Source of the DNA: Clostridiaceae bacterium
GTDB lineage: Bacteria; Bacillota_A; Clostridia; Clostridiales; Clostridiaceae
Length of the DNA: 64,000 nt
NCBI GenBank assembly: GCA_029256485.1
Contig: JAQSXU010000003.1
Location: 62,001-126,000 of the forward strand
Direction of reading: 5' to 3'
Numbering within the stretch: the first letter of the stretch is position 1; the number at the start of each line of letters is the position of its first letter. Made by a program: the position numbers and the translations under genes. Shown here one piece after another: positions 1 to 9,014 of this stretch. The notes beneath the pieces were generated by a model. The model was not told the DNA's origin and searched no databases. It was given only the letters and a program-made list of their open reading frames with translations.

Positions 1-1046
1 AATAATTTTGTATCAACTAATTGTTTATTTAAGTTATCAACCATTTCTTTATATAACATATTTGGTTTTTCTTTTGCATTTTTAAAATCATTTGTTAATT
101 TTTGTATTTGGTTGTCTTTATTCTTGATAGAATCAAGTAACTTATTAATAATTTCATTATCTTCCGCATTATTCTTCGGAGATTTTTTAAAATCATTTAA
201 TTCTTTTAGTAAAGTTTTCTTATCTTCAGCAAACTTTTTGACTAACTCTTTATCCTTTTTATTTATATTTTCTTGTTTAATTAAATTATTATTCAATATA
301 TTTAACTGCATTATTAATTCATTATTTTCTTTTAAAATTTCAGTTTTTTCTTTTTCATTTAATAATTTAAAATAATATATTAACTTTGTATTTATAACAT
401 ATTTATATGGCAATATACTTGTCAATGAAAGTTTGGCATTATTATAATCAACATCAGGAAACATATCTTTTTCCATTATTTCACTGAGTTTTTCTTTTAG
501 TTCTTCTTTGTCTATACTTTCTTCAAAGAATTTTTTAAATTGTTCAATAATAGATAACAAATGAACTAAACATAAAATATTTAAACAAACTTTACCTTTA
601 ATATTAAAGCTATCTATAAGTTTATCAACATCATTAAATAAATTATCATTAAAAGTAAAATTATTAGTAGATATGTATTCACATAATTTGATTATCTTGG
701 TTCTGAATAAAAATTTTGCCAAAACATCAATTGCTAAGATAATTAAATTATTATCATCTGGTTCTATTTCCTCATTATAAATAAAACTTAAAATTACAGG
801 GTTTACCTTTTTTAAATCAAACATTTCTTTAATCATTTTTATTAAATCATTTTTTGATTTCTTAGGAAAAGAGAATCCCTGCTCTTTAATGCTTTTTTCA
901 AAATTGTCAAGTTTAATAGAATTTATATCTTCTAATTTTTCAAAATTACCACTGCAAAAAAAATGAATAAACAACAATTGGTTTTTGTCTAACTCAGATA
1001 ATAAGATGTCTGTCGGAAATACTATTTTCTTTAATATTTTTTCCAT
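1..1046 (-). CDS. Partial coiled-coil protein of unknown function (C-terminus off window)
   Basis: An open frame reads without a stop from an ATG at 1046 to the window edge, giving about 348 residues. The start has GGGAGG 11-16 bases upstream. The first 220 residues are Leu/Ile/Lys/Asp-rich and probably helical. From about residue 240 on, Lys/Glu/Asn-rich heptad-like sequence suggests a long coiled coil. No family is recognised. The gene is cut by the window boundary, so its true length is unknown. The plus-strand frame at 112-375 is a shadow of it. Confidence 0.75.
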   Translation of the reverse strand, partial: MEKILKKIVFPTDILLSELDKNQLLFIHFFCSGNFEKLEDINSIKLDNFEKSIKEQGFSFPKKSKNDLIKMIKEMFDLKKVNPVILSFIYNEEIEPDDNNLIILAIDVLAKFLFRTKIIKLCEYISTNNFTFNDNLFNDVDKLIDSFNIKGKVCLNILCLVHLLSIIEQFKKFFEESIDKEELKEKLSEIMEKDMFPDVDYNNAKLSLTSILPYKYVINTKLIYYFKLLNEKEKTEILKENNELIMQLNILNNNLIKQENINKKDKELVKKFAEDKKTLLKELNDFKKSPKNNAEDNEIINKLLDSIKNKDNQIQKLTNDFKNAKEKPNMLYKEMVDNLNKQLVDTKL

Positions 1047-1453
1047 TATTAAAAACCTCCCTTATGAATTAAATTATTTAATTTTTATAATACATACACC
1101 ATAAAATATTATCTTATATTATAAAAAATAGTAGTATTAAAATAATATCAACTTTCGGAATACATAAACCTATATATAGTTAAAATTTAAAAACAATAAT
1201 AATTTAGATAAATCTAAAGTAATATTTTTATTCATTAGTGTCAAAAATTAAAAACAATATATCTAATCATTTAATAATACCATTCAATACTTATATTTGT
1301 AAAGCAATTTTAACCTTTTAGCCTTTGCTAAATCACAACAAATTACATCAATAATGTTTACAACTAAACGTTATTAGATTCAGTTAGACAAATCTTACAG
1401 CTTTTTAATAATTAATATATTTAATATAGAGATTGTCATTATTCTTAATTATA

Positions 1454-1487
1454 ACAAAAAACACATACATTTACGCATGTGCTTTTT
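1454..1487 (-). terminator. Terminator-like hairpin downstream of a gene remnant
   Basis: On the minus strand an A-rich arm with CACAT pairs with ATGTG followed by TTTTTT. It lies just past the stop of the remnant ending at 1495, which suggests the remnant was once a complete gene with its own terminator. Confidence 0.5.
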
Positions 1488-1494
1488 TCTTTAT

Positions 1495-1680
1495 TCATTT
1501 CGCTATTTCTAAGTTAAGCCCTACATTTTTTGCAACTCTATTTACCTGCATCTGCTTTTACTTTTTTAAATCCCTGTTTCTTATAAGTATCAAAGCATCC
1601 TCCAAAAACATGCAACATTTCTTGTTTTGATATTTCTAAATTTTTTTTATCGAATTTAATTTCATAATCTGTAGGCAAGT
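1495..1680 (-). pseudogene. Remnant of a paralogue of the 16561 STAS-like gene
   Basis: The minus strand encodes a stretch (DYEIKFD, then EMLHVFGGCFDTYKKQGF) that aligns with YELKFD and EMLQGCLDMYKKDGF of the 120-residue protein at 16561-16923. The end (MQVNRVAKNVGLNLEIAK, stop at 1495) matches MQLNRLGKQVGLPNFKVIS, but lies in another frame, so a frameshift separates the two parts near 1555. The N-terminal third is missing and the sequence breaks off near 1680, where an unrelated plus-strand fragment begins. It is a decayed copy, not a functional gene. Confidence 0.7.
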
Positions 1681-1920
1681 ATAATAGGCGTTCCAGATTC
1701 CGATTTTGGTGAAGAAATATGTGCATTTATTATTCTTAAAGAAGGTTTTACAGTTAACAAAGATGAAATATTAAAACTTATAAAATTAAACCTCGCAACA
1801 TATAAAATACCAAAATATATAGAATTTATTAATGAATTTCCAACAACCTCTAATGGGAAAATACGTAAATTTATTTATGTTAAAGGATTTAGCTATAAAA
1901 ATCTATGGTTTAGTTTAGAA
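1678..1920 (+). pseudogene. C-terminal fragment of an AMP-forming acyl-CoA synthetase / ligase
   Basis: The plus strand encodes IIGVPDSDFGEEICAFI, later YKIPKYIEFINEFPTTSNGK followed by IRKF. These match the C-terminal domain (AMP-binding_C) of acyl-CoA synthetases, including the Gly-Lys-Ile/Arg-Lys motif with the catalytic lysine. No start codon and no N-terminal adenylation domain are present. The fragment begins abruptly at about 1678, next to the oppositely oriented remnant. The last codons run into a terminator. Confidence 0.75.
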
Positions 1921-1922
1921 AT

Positions 1923-1953
1923 AAAAAAGATGGTTTATGTAACCATCTTTTTT
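1923..1953. terminator. Bidirectional terminator
   Basis: AAAAAAGATGGTT and AACCATCTTTTTT form a perfect stem with a 5-base loop. The A and T runs on both sides allow termination in either direction. It lies just past the stop of the exonuclease gene (minus) and the acyl-CoA synthetase fragment (plus). Confidence 0.8.
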
Positions 1954-1963
1954 ATTATCATAA

Positions 1964-2842
1964 TTAATTTCTGTAGTTACATAATTCTTCAACTGTGTTT
2001 AGTTTTAAATATTTTAAAACAGAATTTTGAAGAATTTCTTTATTTACTTCATTTTGAATATCTTTAAACTGCCATGTCATAGTTGGTATATCAAAAAATG
2101 CAGTACCGTTGTTTAAAGTAACGTAGATTCTTTTAAAAGATTCATTTTTGGTTTTCTGTTTTTCCCAATATTTCACTCTTTTTATTTTAATTTTATCACT
2201 TATTGCCTCATTACTTTTTATTTCATTGATATTTACTATAGTTGTTTGTGTTGAAATAGGCCCTGTTGCAACCATTCCCCTATTTATTAATATTTTTTTT
2301 AATTTCAAAAGTGCCTTTGCTGTAACTAAGCAATCGTCAAAAGCTCTGTGATGGTTAGTTATTTTGATATTAAGTTCATTACATAATTCTTCTAAATTAT
2401 GTTTTTTCTTATTTGGAAAAATATATTTTGATAGTTGAACGGTATCAATAATTTGGTTTTTTGCTATAATACCCACTTTTAAGAAAAACTTTAGCAAAAA
2501 TCTATCCCAGTCGAATCCTGCATTATGTGCTACTATGATATTATCCCCTATAAACTTGTGAAATTCTGGAAGAACTTGTGCGTATACAGGCATACCTTGT
2601 AGCATTTCATTTGTAATTCCAGTTAATTCAATAGTCTTTGCATATATCTTTTGTTCAGGATATATTAGTTGTGAGTATTTTTCTATAATTTTAGTACCTC
2701 TTATTTTTACTGCACCGATTTCTATAATTCTTCCACCCTTATCTGGCGATAATCCTGATGTTTCTATATCAAGAATAACAAATTCATTATTGGATAATAG
2801 CAAACTAACTAATTCATTATCTGAGCATTTTTTTCTTTCCAT
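1964..2842 (-). CDS. DnaQ-family 3'-5' exonuclease (DNA polymerase III epsilon-like)
   Basis: A predicted DEDDh exonuclease of 292 residues that would remove nucleotides from DNA 3' ends. Exo I is FVILDIETSGL (D25, E27), Exo II is HNAGFDWDRF (D111), Exo III is HHRAFDDCLVTA (H165, D170). The domain covers residues 18-185. The remaining 100 residues are a basic linker and a small C-terminal region I do not recognise. I place the start at the ATG at 2842, because GGGGG lies 7 bases upstream. A TTG at 2848 is in frame but abuts the GGGGG. It may act in element replication or repair together with the ligase on the other side of the promoter region. Confidence in the family is high, in the exact role low. 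Confidence 0.9.
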   Translation of the reverse strand: MERKKCSDNELVSLLLSNNEFVILDIETSGLSPDKGGRIIEIGAVKIRGTKIIEKYSQLIYPEQKIYAKTIELTGITNEMLQGMPVYAQVLPEFHKFIGDNIIVAHNAGFDWDRFLLKFFLKVGIIAKNQIIDTVQLSKYIFPNKKKHNLEELCNELNIKITNHHRAFDDCLVTAKALLKLKKILINRGMVATGPISTQTTIVNINEIKSNEAISDKIKIKRVKYWEKQKTKNESFKRIYVTLNNGTAFFDIPTMTWQFKDIQNEVNKEILQNSVLKYLKLNTVEELCNYRN

Positions 2843-2895
2843 AACCAACCCCCTATTAACAGTTTATATATTTTTGAACTTAAATTATATTTTTA

Positions 2896-2936
2896 TGTAA
2901 ATTTTATTTTACTTTTTCATAATAATATAGTATAAT
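2896..2936 (+). promoter_or_regulatory. 41-bp promoter module (copy 1)
   Basis: TGTAAA (2896-2901), 6 bp, TTTACT as -35 (2908-2913), exactly 17 bp, TATAAT as -10 (2931-2936). Same layout as ten other sites in the window. It points at the 3123/ligase genes and is the first of two tandem copies. Confidence 0.7.
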
Positions 2937-2964
2937 ATTTTTTGCTTAGAGTCAAGGTATATTT

Positions 2965-3005
2965 TGTAAAGTTAAATCTACTTATAAGTGATTATATGGT
3001 ATAAT
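2965..3005 (+). promoter_or_regulatory. 41-bp promoter module (copy 2)
   Basis: TGTAAA (2965-2970), 6 bp, TCTACT (2977-2982), 17 bp, TATAAT (3000-3005). Second tandem copy, 69 bp after the first, driving the 3123 gene and probably the DNA ligase. Confidence 0.7.
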
Positions 3006-3122
3006 CTATATATATTTGTTTTTACATCGAATTAAATAAAACCATTTCAACTAAAATATAAAATAGTTATAAAAAAGGAAAGATTAAATCTTACAAATAA
3101 AAGTTACATGGAGGAAAATAAA

Positions 3123-3308
3123 ATGACAGTAGATAAACTTATTGAGCATTTGCAAATACTTTCAAGCAGAGGGTTTGGAAATAATGAAGTTGTAATGTTT
3201 GAACAATTATTTACATCAGAAGAACCATATCATACGACAGTTGAAGATATTAAACGTCAAAAGGCAACTTATGATGTTTCAAAAGAAGTTATCGTTTTAC
3301 TTAGATAA
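3123..3308 (+). CDS. Small protein of unknown function upstream of DNA ligase
   Basis: A 61-residue acidic protein. An ATG at 3108 is in frame, but the sequence TGGAGG (3109-3114) lies inside that extension and is ideally spaced (8 bases) for the ATG at 3123, so I choose the latter. The protein has an N-terminal helix (TVDKLIEHLQILSSRGFGNN) and no recognised domain. It follows two tandem copies of the regulon promoter and precedes the ligase gene by 85 bp, so the two are probably co-transcribed. Confidence 0.7.
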   Translation: MTVDKLIEHLQILSSRGFGNNEVVMFEQLFTSEEPYHTTVEDIKRQKATYDVSKEVIVLLR

Positions 3309-3393
3309 TAAGTAACTATAGGTATTTATAACACAAAAAGCAATTAAGGCTACAAAATAAGTCAGTTAAAAAATTGAAAGGTTGGTTAAATAA

Positions 3394-5361
3394 ATGGATA
3401 AAATTAAGAGAATAGAAGAACTTGTAACTGGTTTAAACAAAGCATCGGAAACTTACTATAATAAACAAGAAGAAATCATGTCTAATTATGAATGGGATGC
3501 TATGTTTGATGAATTATTGTCTCTGGAAATTGAAACTGGGCATATTTTACCTAACAGTCCTACTCAAAGCACAGGCTATGAAGAAAATAATGGAGAAAAA
3601 GAACAGCATGAGTTTACAGCACTATCATTAGCTAAAACAAAGAAGATTGCTGAATTACAGAAGTGGGCTGAGGATAAACCTATTTGGCTTTCATGGAAGT
3701 TAGATGGATTAACACTGGTAATTACTTACGATGGTGGTAATCTTACAAAAATTCTTACAAGGGGAAATGGTGTAATTGGAACAAATATTACATTTATGAA
3801 AGAGGCAATTAAGGGTTTTCCATTAAAAATCAAAAATAAAGGACATGTTGTTGTACGTGGTGAAGCTACAATTTCTTATACTGATTTCGACATGATTAAC
3901 GACACAATCGAAGATGATAATGAAAAGTATTCAAACCCTCGTAATTTAGCTTCTGGAACACTTGGGCTGGATGATGCGAATAAAGCTAAGGAACGCCATG
4001 TTCATTTTAATGCCTTTACATTGGTTTATATTGAAGACAATATTAAATCATGGGGAGAGAGAATGAAATATCTCGAATCGGAAGGATTTACCGTTGTTGA
4101 AAGCGAAGCTACAACAGCAGATGGTATTCAAGAGGTCATAGAGAAATGGACTAAAAAAGTTGAATCTGGTGAAATGGATATTCCTGTAGACGGTCTTGTT
4201 ATTTGTTATGATGATACGGAATATGCCTCAACAGGTAGTGTTACAGGTCATCATGCAAATAGAGCAGGTTTTGCATTTAAGTGGCAGGATATATCTGCAG
4301 ATACGGAACTTGAATATATTGAATGGTCATGTGCTACTTCAACAATATCTCCTGTAGCAGTATTTAAGCCTGTTCAACTCGAAGGAACTACTGTATCAAG
4401 AGCCTCACTGTGTAATATCAGCGAGATGGAACGCCTTGGCATTGGGGAAAAAAGTATCCTTGAAATCATAAAGGCAAATAAAATTATCCCAAAATGTATT
4501 TCTGTAAAGAAGTCAGAAGGAAAATTTCAGATTCCAAGTGAATGTCCTGTATGTCATGCTAAAACAGAAATAAGAACTAATCCTAAGAGTAATACTAAGA
4601 CGCTACATTGCACTAATCCAAATTGCACAGCAAAACATGTTAAGAAATTTACCCGTTTTGTAAGTAAAACTGGAATGAATATTGATGGTTTATCTATCCA
4701 AACTATGTTGAAATTCATAAACGAAGGTTATATTTCCAAGTTTGCTGACATATTTAATCTTAAACAGCATATGGATGTTATTAGCAAAATGGAAGGTTTC
4801 GGTGCGAAATCCTGTAAAAATATTGATAAGGCTATTGAAAAGAGTAGAAACGTTAATCCTGTTAACTTTATTTATTCTTTGTGTATTCCGATGATTGGAA
4901 CAGATGCAGGAAAAAAAATTATTGGAGCAATAGGGTTTGACAGCTTCTTGAATAGGCTTTATACTGGCGAGGGTTTTGAAGATATTGACGGTATTGGACC
5001 AGAAAAGTCTAACTCAATAATTGAATGGTATCAGGCACAAGATAATAAGATTACCCTTGAAGCATTGCTTAAAGAAGTAATTATTGAAAAAGTTGAGGTT
5101 AAGGAAAATTTAGATGGTATTTGTTCTGGACTTACATTTGTAATTACAGGAGATGTTCACCATTTTAAAAATCGTGATGAATTCAAAGCTTATGTTGAAT
5201 CAGAAAATGGCAAGGTTACAAATAGCATTACTTCTAAAACAAACTATCTTGTTAATAATAATGTTGACTCAGGTTCTTCAAAAAACAAGAAAGCAAAAGA
5301 ACTTGGAATTGCAATTATTTCCGAAGATGAATTCGTTGAATTATTTGGTGTTAAAAACTAA
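3394..5361 (+). CDS. ligA: NAD-dependent DNA ligase
   Basis: A full-length bacterial-type ligase (655 residues; family about 670) that seals nicks in duplex DNA using NAD+. In order: Ia-like region with YYNKQ and NYEWD (20-37), nucleotidyltransferase domain with the KxDG motif WKLDG (adenylated lysine K102), OB fold, a four-Cys zinc finger (CPVC, then CTNPNC), helix-hairpin-helix repeats around residues 430-570, and a C-terminal BRCT domain from about 585 (GLTFVITGDV). It is the second gene after two copies of the 41-bp promoter module. The ribosome binding site is weak (AAAGG 13-14 bases before ATG). A chromosomal ligA is expected elsewhere, so this is likely the element's own copy for replication. 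Confidence 0.97.
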   Translation: MDKIKRIEELVTGLNKASETYYNKQEEIMSNYEWDAMFDELLSLEIETGHILPNSPTQSTGYEENNGEKEQHEFTALSLAKTKKIAELQKWAEDKPIWLSWKLDGLTLVITYDGGNLTKILTRGNGVIGTNITFMKEAIKGFPLKIKNKGHVVVRGEATISYTDFDMINDTIEDDNEKYSNPRNLASGTLGLDDANKAKERHVHFNAFTLVYIEDNIKSWGERMKYLESEGFTVVESEATTADGIQEVIEKWTKKVESGEMDIPVDGLVICYDDTEYASTGSVTGHHANRAGFAFKWQDISADTELEYIEWSCATSTISPVAVFKPVQLEGTTVSRASLCNISEMERLGIGEKSILEIIKANKIIPKCISVKKSEGKFQIPSECPVCHAKTEIRTNPKSNTKTLHCTNPNCTAKHVKKFTRFVSKTGMNIDGLSIQTMLKFINEGYISKFADIFNLKQHMDVISKMEGFGAKSCKNIDKAIEKSRNVNPVNFIYSLCIPMIGTDAGKKIIGAIGFDSFLNRLYTGEGFEDIDGIGPEKSNSIIEWYQAQDNKITLEALLKEVIIEKVEVKENLDGICSGLTFVITGDVHHFKNRDEFKAYVESENGKVTNSITSKTNYLVNNNVDSGSSKNKKAKELGIAIISEDEFVELFGVKN

Positions 5362-5365
5362 TGCG

Positions 5366-5391
5366 AAAAGAGGTAATAATACCTCTTTTTT
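5366..5391 (+). terminator. Terminator after ligase gene
   Basis: AAGAGGT, a 6-base loop, ACCTCTT, then TTTT; immediately follows the ligA stop codon. Confidence 0.8.
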
Positions 5392-5478
5392 AGCGTAAAT
5401 AATGATTAAACAGTTTGTAAAAAATAAGAAACTAAAGGATATTTTGAACTTTAAAAAATAATTATATGAGGTAATAAA

Positions 5479-5679
5479 ATGGAAAATAAATTTATAGATA
5501 ATATTGAAATTTATAATTTACCATTCGGAACAAAAATAAAAATTATATGGAGTGATGAAGAATTTTATATTGGTGTAATTGTAAATGATACGATTTATTA
5601 TGAAGATGGGATAAATGATAAAATAACTGTAATTGCAGAACACATGTCAAGAGAAATGTGTAAAGTACAGTTATTTTAA
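5479..5679 (+). CDS. Small protein of unknown function
   Basis: A 66-residue protein with alternating hydrophobic and charged residues (GTKIKIIW, FYIGVIVND, KITVIAEHM) that suggest a small beta-barrel. GAGGT lies 8 bases before the ATG. No family is recognised. It sits between two terminators, so it is probably a single-gene transcript. Confidence 0.6.
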   Translation: MENKFIDNIEIYNLPFGTKIKIIWSDEEFYIGVIVNDTIYYEDGINDKITVIAEHMSREMCKVQLF

Positions 5680-5721
5680 ATCAAAGTTTAAATTTTAAAA
5701 TGGTTTATATCTAATTATTGC

Positions 5722-5749
5722 AAAAAAGAGGTTATATAACCTCTTTTTT
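5722..5749. terminator. Bidirectional terminator between convergent genes
   Basis: AAAAAAGAGGTTAT pairs with ATAACCTCTTTTTT as an almost perfect palindrome between the convergent genes at 5679 and 5748. Confidence 0.8.
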
Positions 5750-5969
5750 ATTGCTCTATATCTTCTATCTTGCTACTTTCATGAAGCTTATATGTTTCCA
5801 TTTCTAATTTAAATACGCCAAAGATAGGTATACTCAATTTCGCTGTTTCTTCTCCAGTAGCAGTTCCAAAGGTACTAATTAATTTCATTAATATATCAGG
5901 ACTTGTAAATATCTGAATAATGAGCACACATACTATTACTATACACAAAACACTAATCCAACTTTTCAT
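5748..5969 (-). CDS. Small single-pass membrane protein
   Basis: A 73-residue protein whose residues 4-24 (WISVLCIVIVCVLIIQIFT) form one hydrophobic segment after a single Lys, so it is an N-terminal anchor or uncleaved signal. The C-terminal 45 residues are hydrophilic. It lies 15 bp after the stop of the 5985 gene and is probably the last gene of the 8000-to-5748 operon, which also encodes a signal peptidase. No family is recognised; its ribosome binding site is weak. Confidence 0.55.
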   Translation of the reverse strand: MKSWISVLCIVIVCVLIIQIFTSPDILMKLISTFGTATGEETAKLSIPIFGVFKLEMETYKLHESSKIEDIEQ

Positions 5970-5984
5970 ATTTCTGTCAGCTTC

Positions 5985-6683
5985 TTAAATTTGTATTTTA
6001 TTGTTATATGTTTCATCAATTGTTAAAGCTATTTCCTTTATTTTATCACACGCCTCATATAATTTTGATTTATCCTCTATTAACTCTATTGATATATCAA
6101 ATGTAAAATCAATTGAATAACCGTTTTTTTCCGTATCAAAATATACAAGAGAAGTGTCACATTTTAATAAGTCTTCAGGATATGATAACTGACTTTTAAT
6201 ATCATTAAATATTTTTGTAAGTCTTAATACTGCAAATTTCTCAATAAAACCTCTTCTTTTCATAAGATTTAAAACATCTTCTTCTGATGCTCCAAAAAAC
6301 TCCATTGTAAATTGTTCATCAATGCAAAATGTCTTAGAAGCTAAGATAATATCTTTATCAATTATACTTTCTGTTTTTAATTTCTGGAGTATTCCTAATT
6401 CTTCAAGCTTACTGTTTAATATGTTTCTTAAAATTTCAAATTCTTTTAATATTTCTTCGTCAGATTTAATAAACATATTTTTCGTGTACAAATATCCAGT
6501 AAACTCTTCAACATTAACATTATTATCTTTTATAACATAACATGTATCCAAATCTAAAACTTTGATTTCAACCATTTGGTCAATTGCAAGCAAAAGTGAT
6601 TTTTTTACTAACTCTGGGTAATCTTTTAATAATTCGCTTTTATATTGGATTAACTCTAATCCTATTTTATTTATTTTATTCAT
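5985..6683 (-). CDS. Unknown protein in the signal-peptidase operon
   Basis: A 232-residue, mostly helical protein with no recognised domain, signal peptide or membrane segment. AGGAGG lies 6 bases before the ATG. The gene begins 16 bp after the signal peptidase gene and is followed 15 bp later by a small membrane protein, so the three are likely co-transcribed. Confidence 0.75.
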   Translation of the reverse strand: MNKINKIGLELIQYKSELLKDYPELVKKSLLLAIDQMVEIKVLDLDTCYVIKDNNVNVEEFTGYLYTKNMFIKSDEEILKEFEILRNILNSKLEELGILQKLKTESIIDKDIILASKTFCIDEQFTMEFFGASEEDVLNLMKRRGFIEKFAVLRLTKIFNDIKSQLSYPEDLLKCDTSLVYFDTEKNGYSIDFTFDISIELIEDKSKLYEACDKIKEIALTIDETYNNKIQI

Positions 6684-6699
6684 TACAACCTCCTATGTT

Positions 6700-7245
6700 T
6701 TAATATAACGTTATTTGGCTTATAGGTAGAAGTCTAATAAATACTTCCCCTATAATAGTGCTTCTATCAATAAATCCTACATTGGGATTTCTACTATCCG
6801 AACTAAAATTTCTATTGTCCCCCATAGCAAAAACACAATTTTTAGGAACTATTTCATCAATATTACCAAGTGTTTTTGTGTCTTCCTGGTTAATAAAAGG
6901 TTCATTTTGAAGTTCTTCATTAATGTAAACACTTCCATTTTTTATAGTTATCCTATCTCCTTCTATAGCAATAACTCTTTTAATTAATATTTTTTCGCCC
7001 TTTAATTTGGAGTTAAACACAATGACATCATGGCGATTTGGCATTTCTGATTTATATGCTAATCTATTAATAAATAAGTAATCTTTATCTTTAAATGTGG
7101 GATACATTGAGCTTCCTATGACTAATGTTGGTTTAACAAAACTGGTTATTATAATTGCTACTATAAAAGCTAAAACGATTGATTTACACCATTGGAATAT
7201 CTCATTTTTAATTAACTTTTTTTCTTTTGTTGAATTTAAATCCAT
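6700..7245 (-). CDS. lepB: Signal peptidase I
   Basis: A type I signal peptidase (181 residues) that cleaves signal peptides at the outer face of the membrane. Residues 18-38 form the single N-terminal membrane anchor. The catalytic serine is S46 in GSSMYPT and the general-base lysine is K89 in LIKRVIA. The GDNR box is MGDNRNFSSDSR. Length and layout are typical of Firmicute SipS/SipT enzymes. It lies in an operon with unknown genes and a membrane protein. A second copy on a mobile element may serve element-encoded secreted or pilin-like substrates, such as those of the Tad-like module at 60-64 kb; that link is inference. Confidence 0.95.
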   Translation of the reverse strand: MDLNSTKEKKLIKNEIFQWCKSIVLAFIVAIIITSFVKPTLVIGSSMYPTFKDKDYLFINRLAYKSEMPNRHDVIVFNSKLKGEKILIKRVIAIEGDRITIKNGSVYINEELQNEPFINQEDTKTLGNIDEIVPKNCVFAMGDNRNFSSDSRNPNVGFIDRSTIIGEVFIRLLPISQITLY

Positions 7246-7262
7246 TTAAACAATCATCTCCT

Positions 7263-8000
7263 TTAATACTTTTTTAATTTATTTAGTCCATTTATTATTT
7301 CATCCCTTACTTGTAAAAAATTTTCTTGAGTTACGTCAATATAAAGTTTATATAATGTAGAAACACTATAAATACTATCTTGCTCATGTACTACTTTTTT
7401 ATCAAGTTCATGAACTTTACTATTAAAGGAAAAACTTTTTTTAATTTCATCCTTTACATTAGGAGCATGTATCCTTATAATCTTATCTACATCTCCTATT
7501 TCATCTAAGTTATAGTATTCAAAAGTATTAAAAACTTGTATATTTAGTTCTATTTGACTATTAGGATTAGAAGAAAAACTTGTTTTGAAGGTTAAAACGT
7601 CTCTTTTAAAACTAAACAAAGAATTATCAATGGAATTTTCTATTCTGTTTTTAGCACCAACAATATTAAATTTAGCTAAAAAATTAGCATCATAAAGAGT
7701 CTCTTTCAAATTCTTTTCATTTGATTGTAATTGTTTTATTTTGTTTGTAAGTTCATAAATTTCATTGTAATGATTTTTTACATCAGTCAAAGAATCAGAT
7801 ACTATTTTATCGAAATTTATTTTAGTGATACTAAGTACCTTATCTTCTGGGATACTTGCAAGTTCACCAAAATCAGTAACAAGTATTAATTCTCCATCAT
7901 CAACTTGAAGCACTATCCCCTTTACATTTCTCATAGCAGTATTTTCGCTTTCGCACTCAATCTGCAGTCTATTATTAATTTTAATTTCATTAAAATCCAA
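7263..8000 (-). CDS. Coiled-coil protein of unknown function
   Basis: A 245-residue protein starting at TTG: AGGAGG lies 7 bases upstream, and the nearby ATG (in CATGATT) is out of frame. Residues 1-60 look like a small beta-rich domain (GIVLQVDDGELILVTDFGEL), residues 65-105 a coiled coil, and the rest is mixed alpha/beta (residues 140-235). No family is recognised. First gene of the operon that continues with signal peptidase I. Confidence 0.75.
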   Translation of the reverse strand: MDFNEIKINNRLQIECESENTAMRNVKGIVLQVDDGELILVTDFGELASIPEDKVLSITKINFDKIVSDSLTDVKNHYNEIYELTNKIKQLQSNEKNLKETLYDANFLAKFNIVGAKNRIENSIDNSLFSFKRDVLTFKTSFSSNPNSQIELNIQVFNTFEYYNLDEIGDVDKIIRIHAPNVKDEIKKSFSFNSKVHELDKKVVHEQDSIYSVSTLYKLYIDVTQENFLQVRDEIINGLNKLKKY

Positions 8001-8128
8001 ATCATGCCTCCTTAAATTTATTTTTTATATAATATGCAATAATTCACTAATTAAAATTTATCTATATTTCATTTATTTTACTAATTAATTATATGGTTTT
8101 AGAATAAATTGAGATATATTAAATCTGT

Positions 8129-8692
8129 TTAATACAGTTCTATATTGTCTAATATGCTTAAATCTAAAGTCCAATTAATCTTACTTCGTTCATCAAATAT
8201 ATTGAAAGCTTCACATATATATTTATCCACATCTTCTTTTTTCCACTTATTAATCTTCATAATATGCTTCTTTATAACTTCTCCATTACCATTAATCATT
8301 GCTAAACCAATATGTTTTGATTGATGGCATAGCTTATCTAAAGCTAAAATGTTCTTAAGCTTTTGTATTTTATTTTTAGTGTCATATGTCCATTCTTCAT
8401 GGGCTTCAACAGGGTGTTCCTTGCCTACTCCTCCACAAATTTCACAGCGATAATTCGAGTGTCTATAAATAAGACTTCTTATATCATCCCATTTATCTTT
8501 ACATACAGAACGCACATTGTTTTCCCAGTTTGATGCAGGCACAAGTTCTATAGTAAGTGGAATAAACTCATTAAAGTCAGAAATTTTTAGATTTTCTGGG
8601 ACATAAAAGCTTTTCATTCTTCCATCATATTTCGCACCTTTTTCTTTAGCTATTTCTACACATTCAATAGGAACATCTATTCTTGTTTTCAT
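8129..8692 (-). CDS. HNH-like protein with N-terminal DUF5710-type domain
   Basis: A 187-residue protein. Residues 1-45 (IDVPIECVEIAKEKGAKYDG, then SFYVPEN) resemble the DUF5710 motif found on plasmid and phage DNA-processing proteins. Residues 70-140 resemble an HNH/McrA-type fold: CEIC at the first knuckle, then AHEEW, then LDKLCHQSKHIGLA. Only part of the zinc ligands and the catalytic His are obvious, so nuclease activity is not certain. A GGGGG ribosome binding site lies about 10 bases before the ATG. Could be a homing-like or accessory endonuclease. Confidence 0.7.
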   Translation of the reverse strand: MKTRIDVPIECVEIAKEKGAKYDGRMKSFYVPENLKISDFNEFIPLTIELVPASNWENNVRSVCKDKWDDIRSLIYRHSNYRCEICGGVGKEHPVEAHEEWTYDTKNKIQKLKNILALDKLCHQSKHIGLAMINGNGEVIKKHIMKINKWKKEDVDKYICEAFNIFDERSKINWTLDLSILDNIELY

Positions 8693-9014
8693 TTTTTTTT
8701 ATCCCCCTTCTTATAATTGAGTTATATTTTATTTAGATTATTTGTATAATATAATAATTTAATAGAGTATATATAAGGATTATGAAATTCATAAACTTTG
8801 GTACACTTGTGTATGGAAAGAAAAGTATCTTGTATAACGGTGTGGCTGACTTATATTATCTCAATAATGAGATAATAAGTGCACTCCCCGTACAATAGCA
8901 AGCATACGATTACGCCCATAGCACAGGTTTTATATAAATATAATATTTTATTTAGGCTGAATCTCTTTAAATTTAAAGAGATTTTATTATTTAACTTGAA
9001 AAAGGAGATTTTAC
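8693..9014 (+). other. Intergenic region with several hairpins; possible 5' leader RNA
   Basis: No gene is seen. Possible -10 boxes (TATAAT at 8745-8750 and 8750-8755) precede a GC-richer segment (about 8775-8950) containing the hairpins TACAC/GTGTA and TTATCTCA/TGAGATAA. A terminator-like palindrome AATCTCTTT/AAAGAGATT with TTTATT (8961-8990) ends just before the ribosome binding site AGGAGA of the 9015 gene. This could be an attenuator leader or small RNA. No known riboswitch core is recognised. Confidence 0.35.

Noticed and set aside
112..375. Plus-strand ORF of 87 residues
   Set aside because: Shadow of the open minus-strand frame 1-1046, which has a start with ribosome binding site.
1433..1630. 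Plus-strand ORF of 65 residues
   Set aside because: Antisense of the decayed 16561-like gene; not protein-like.
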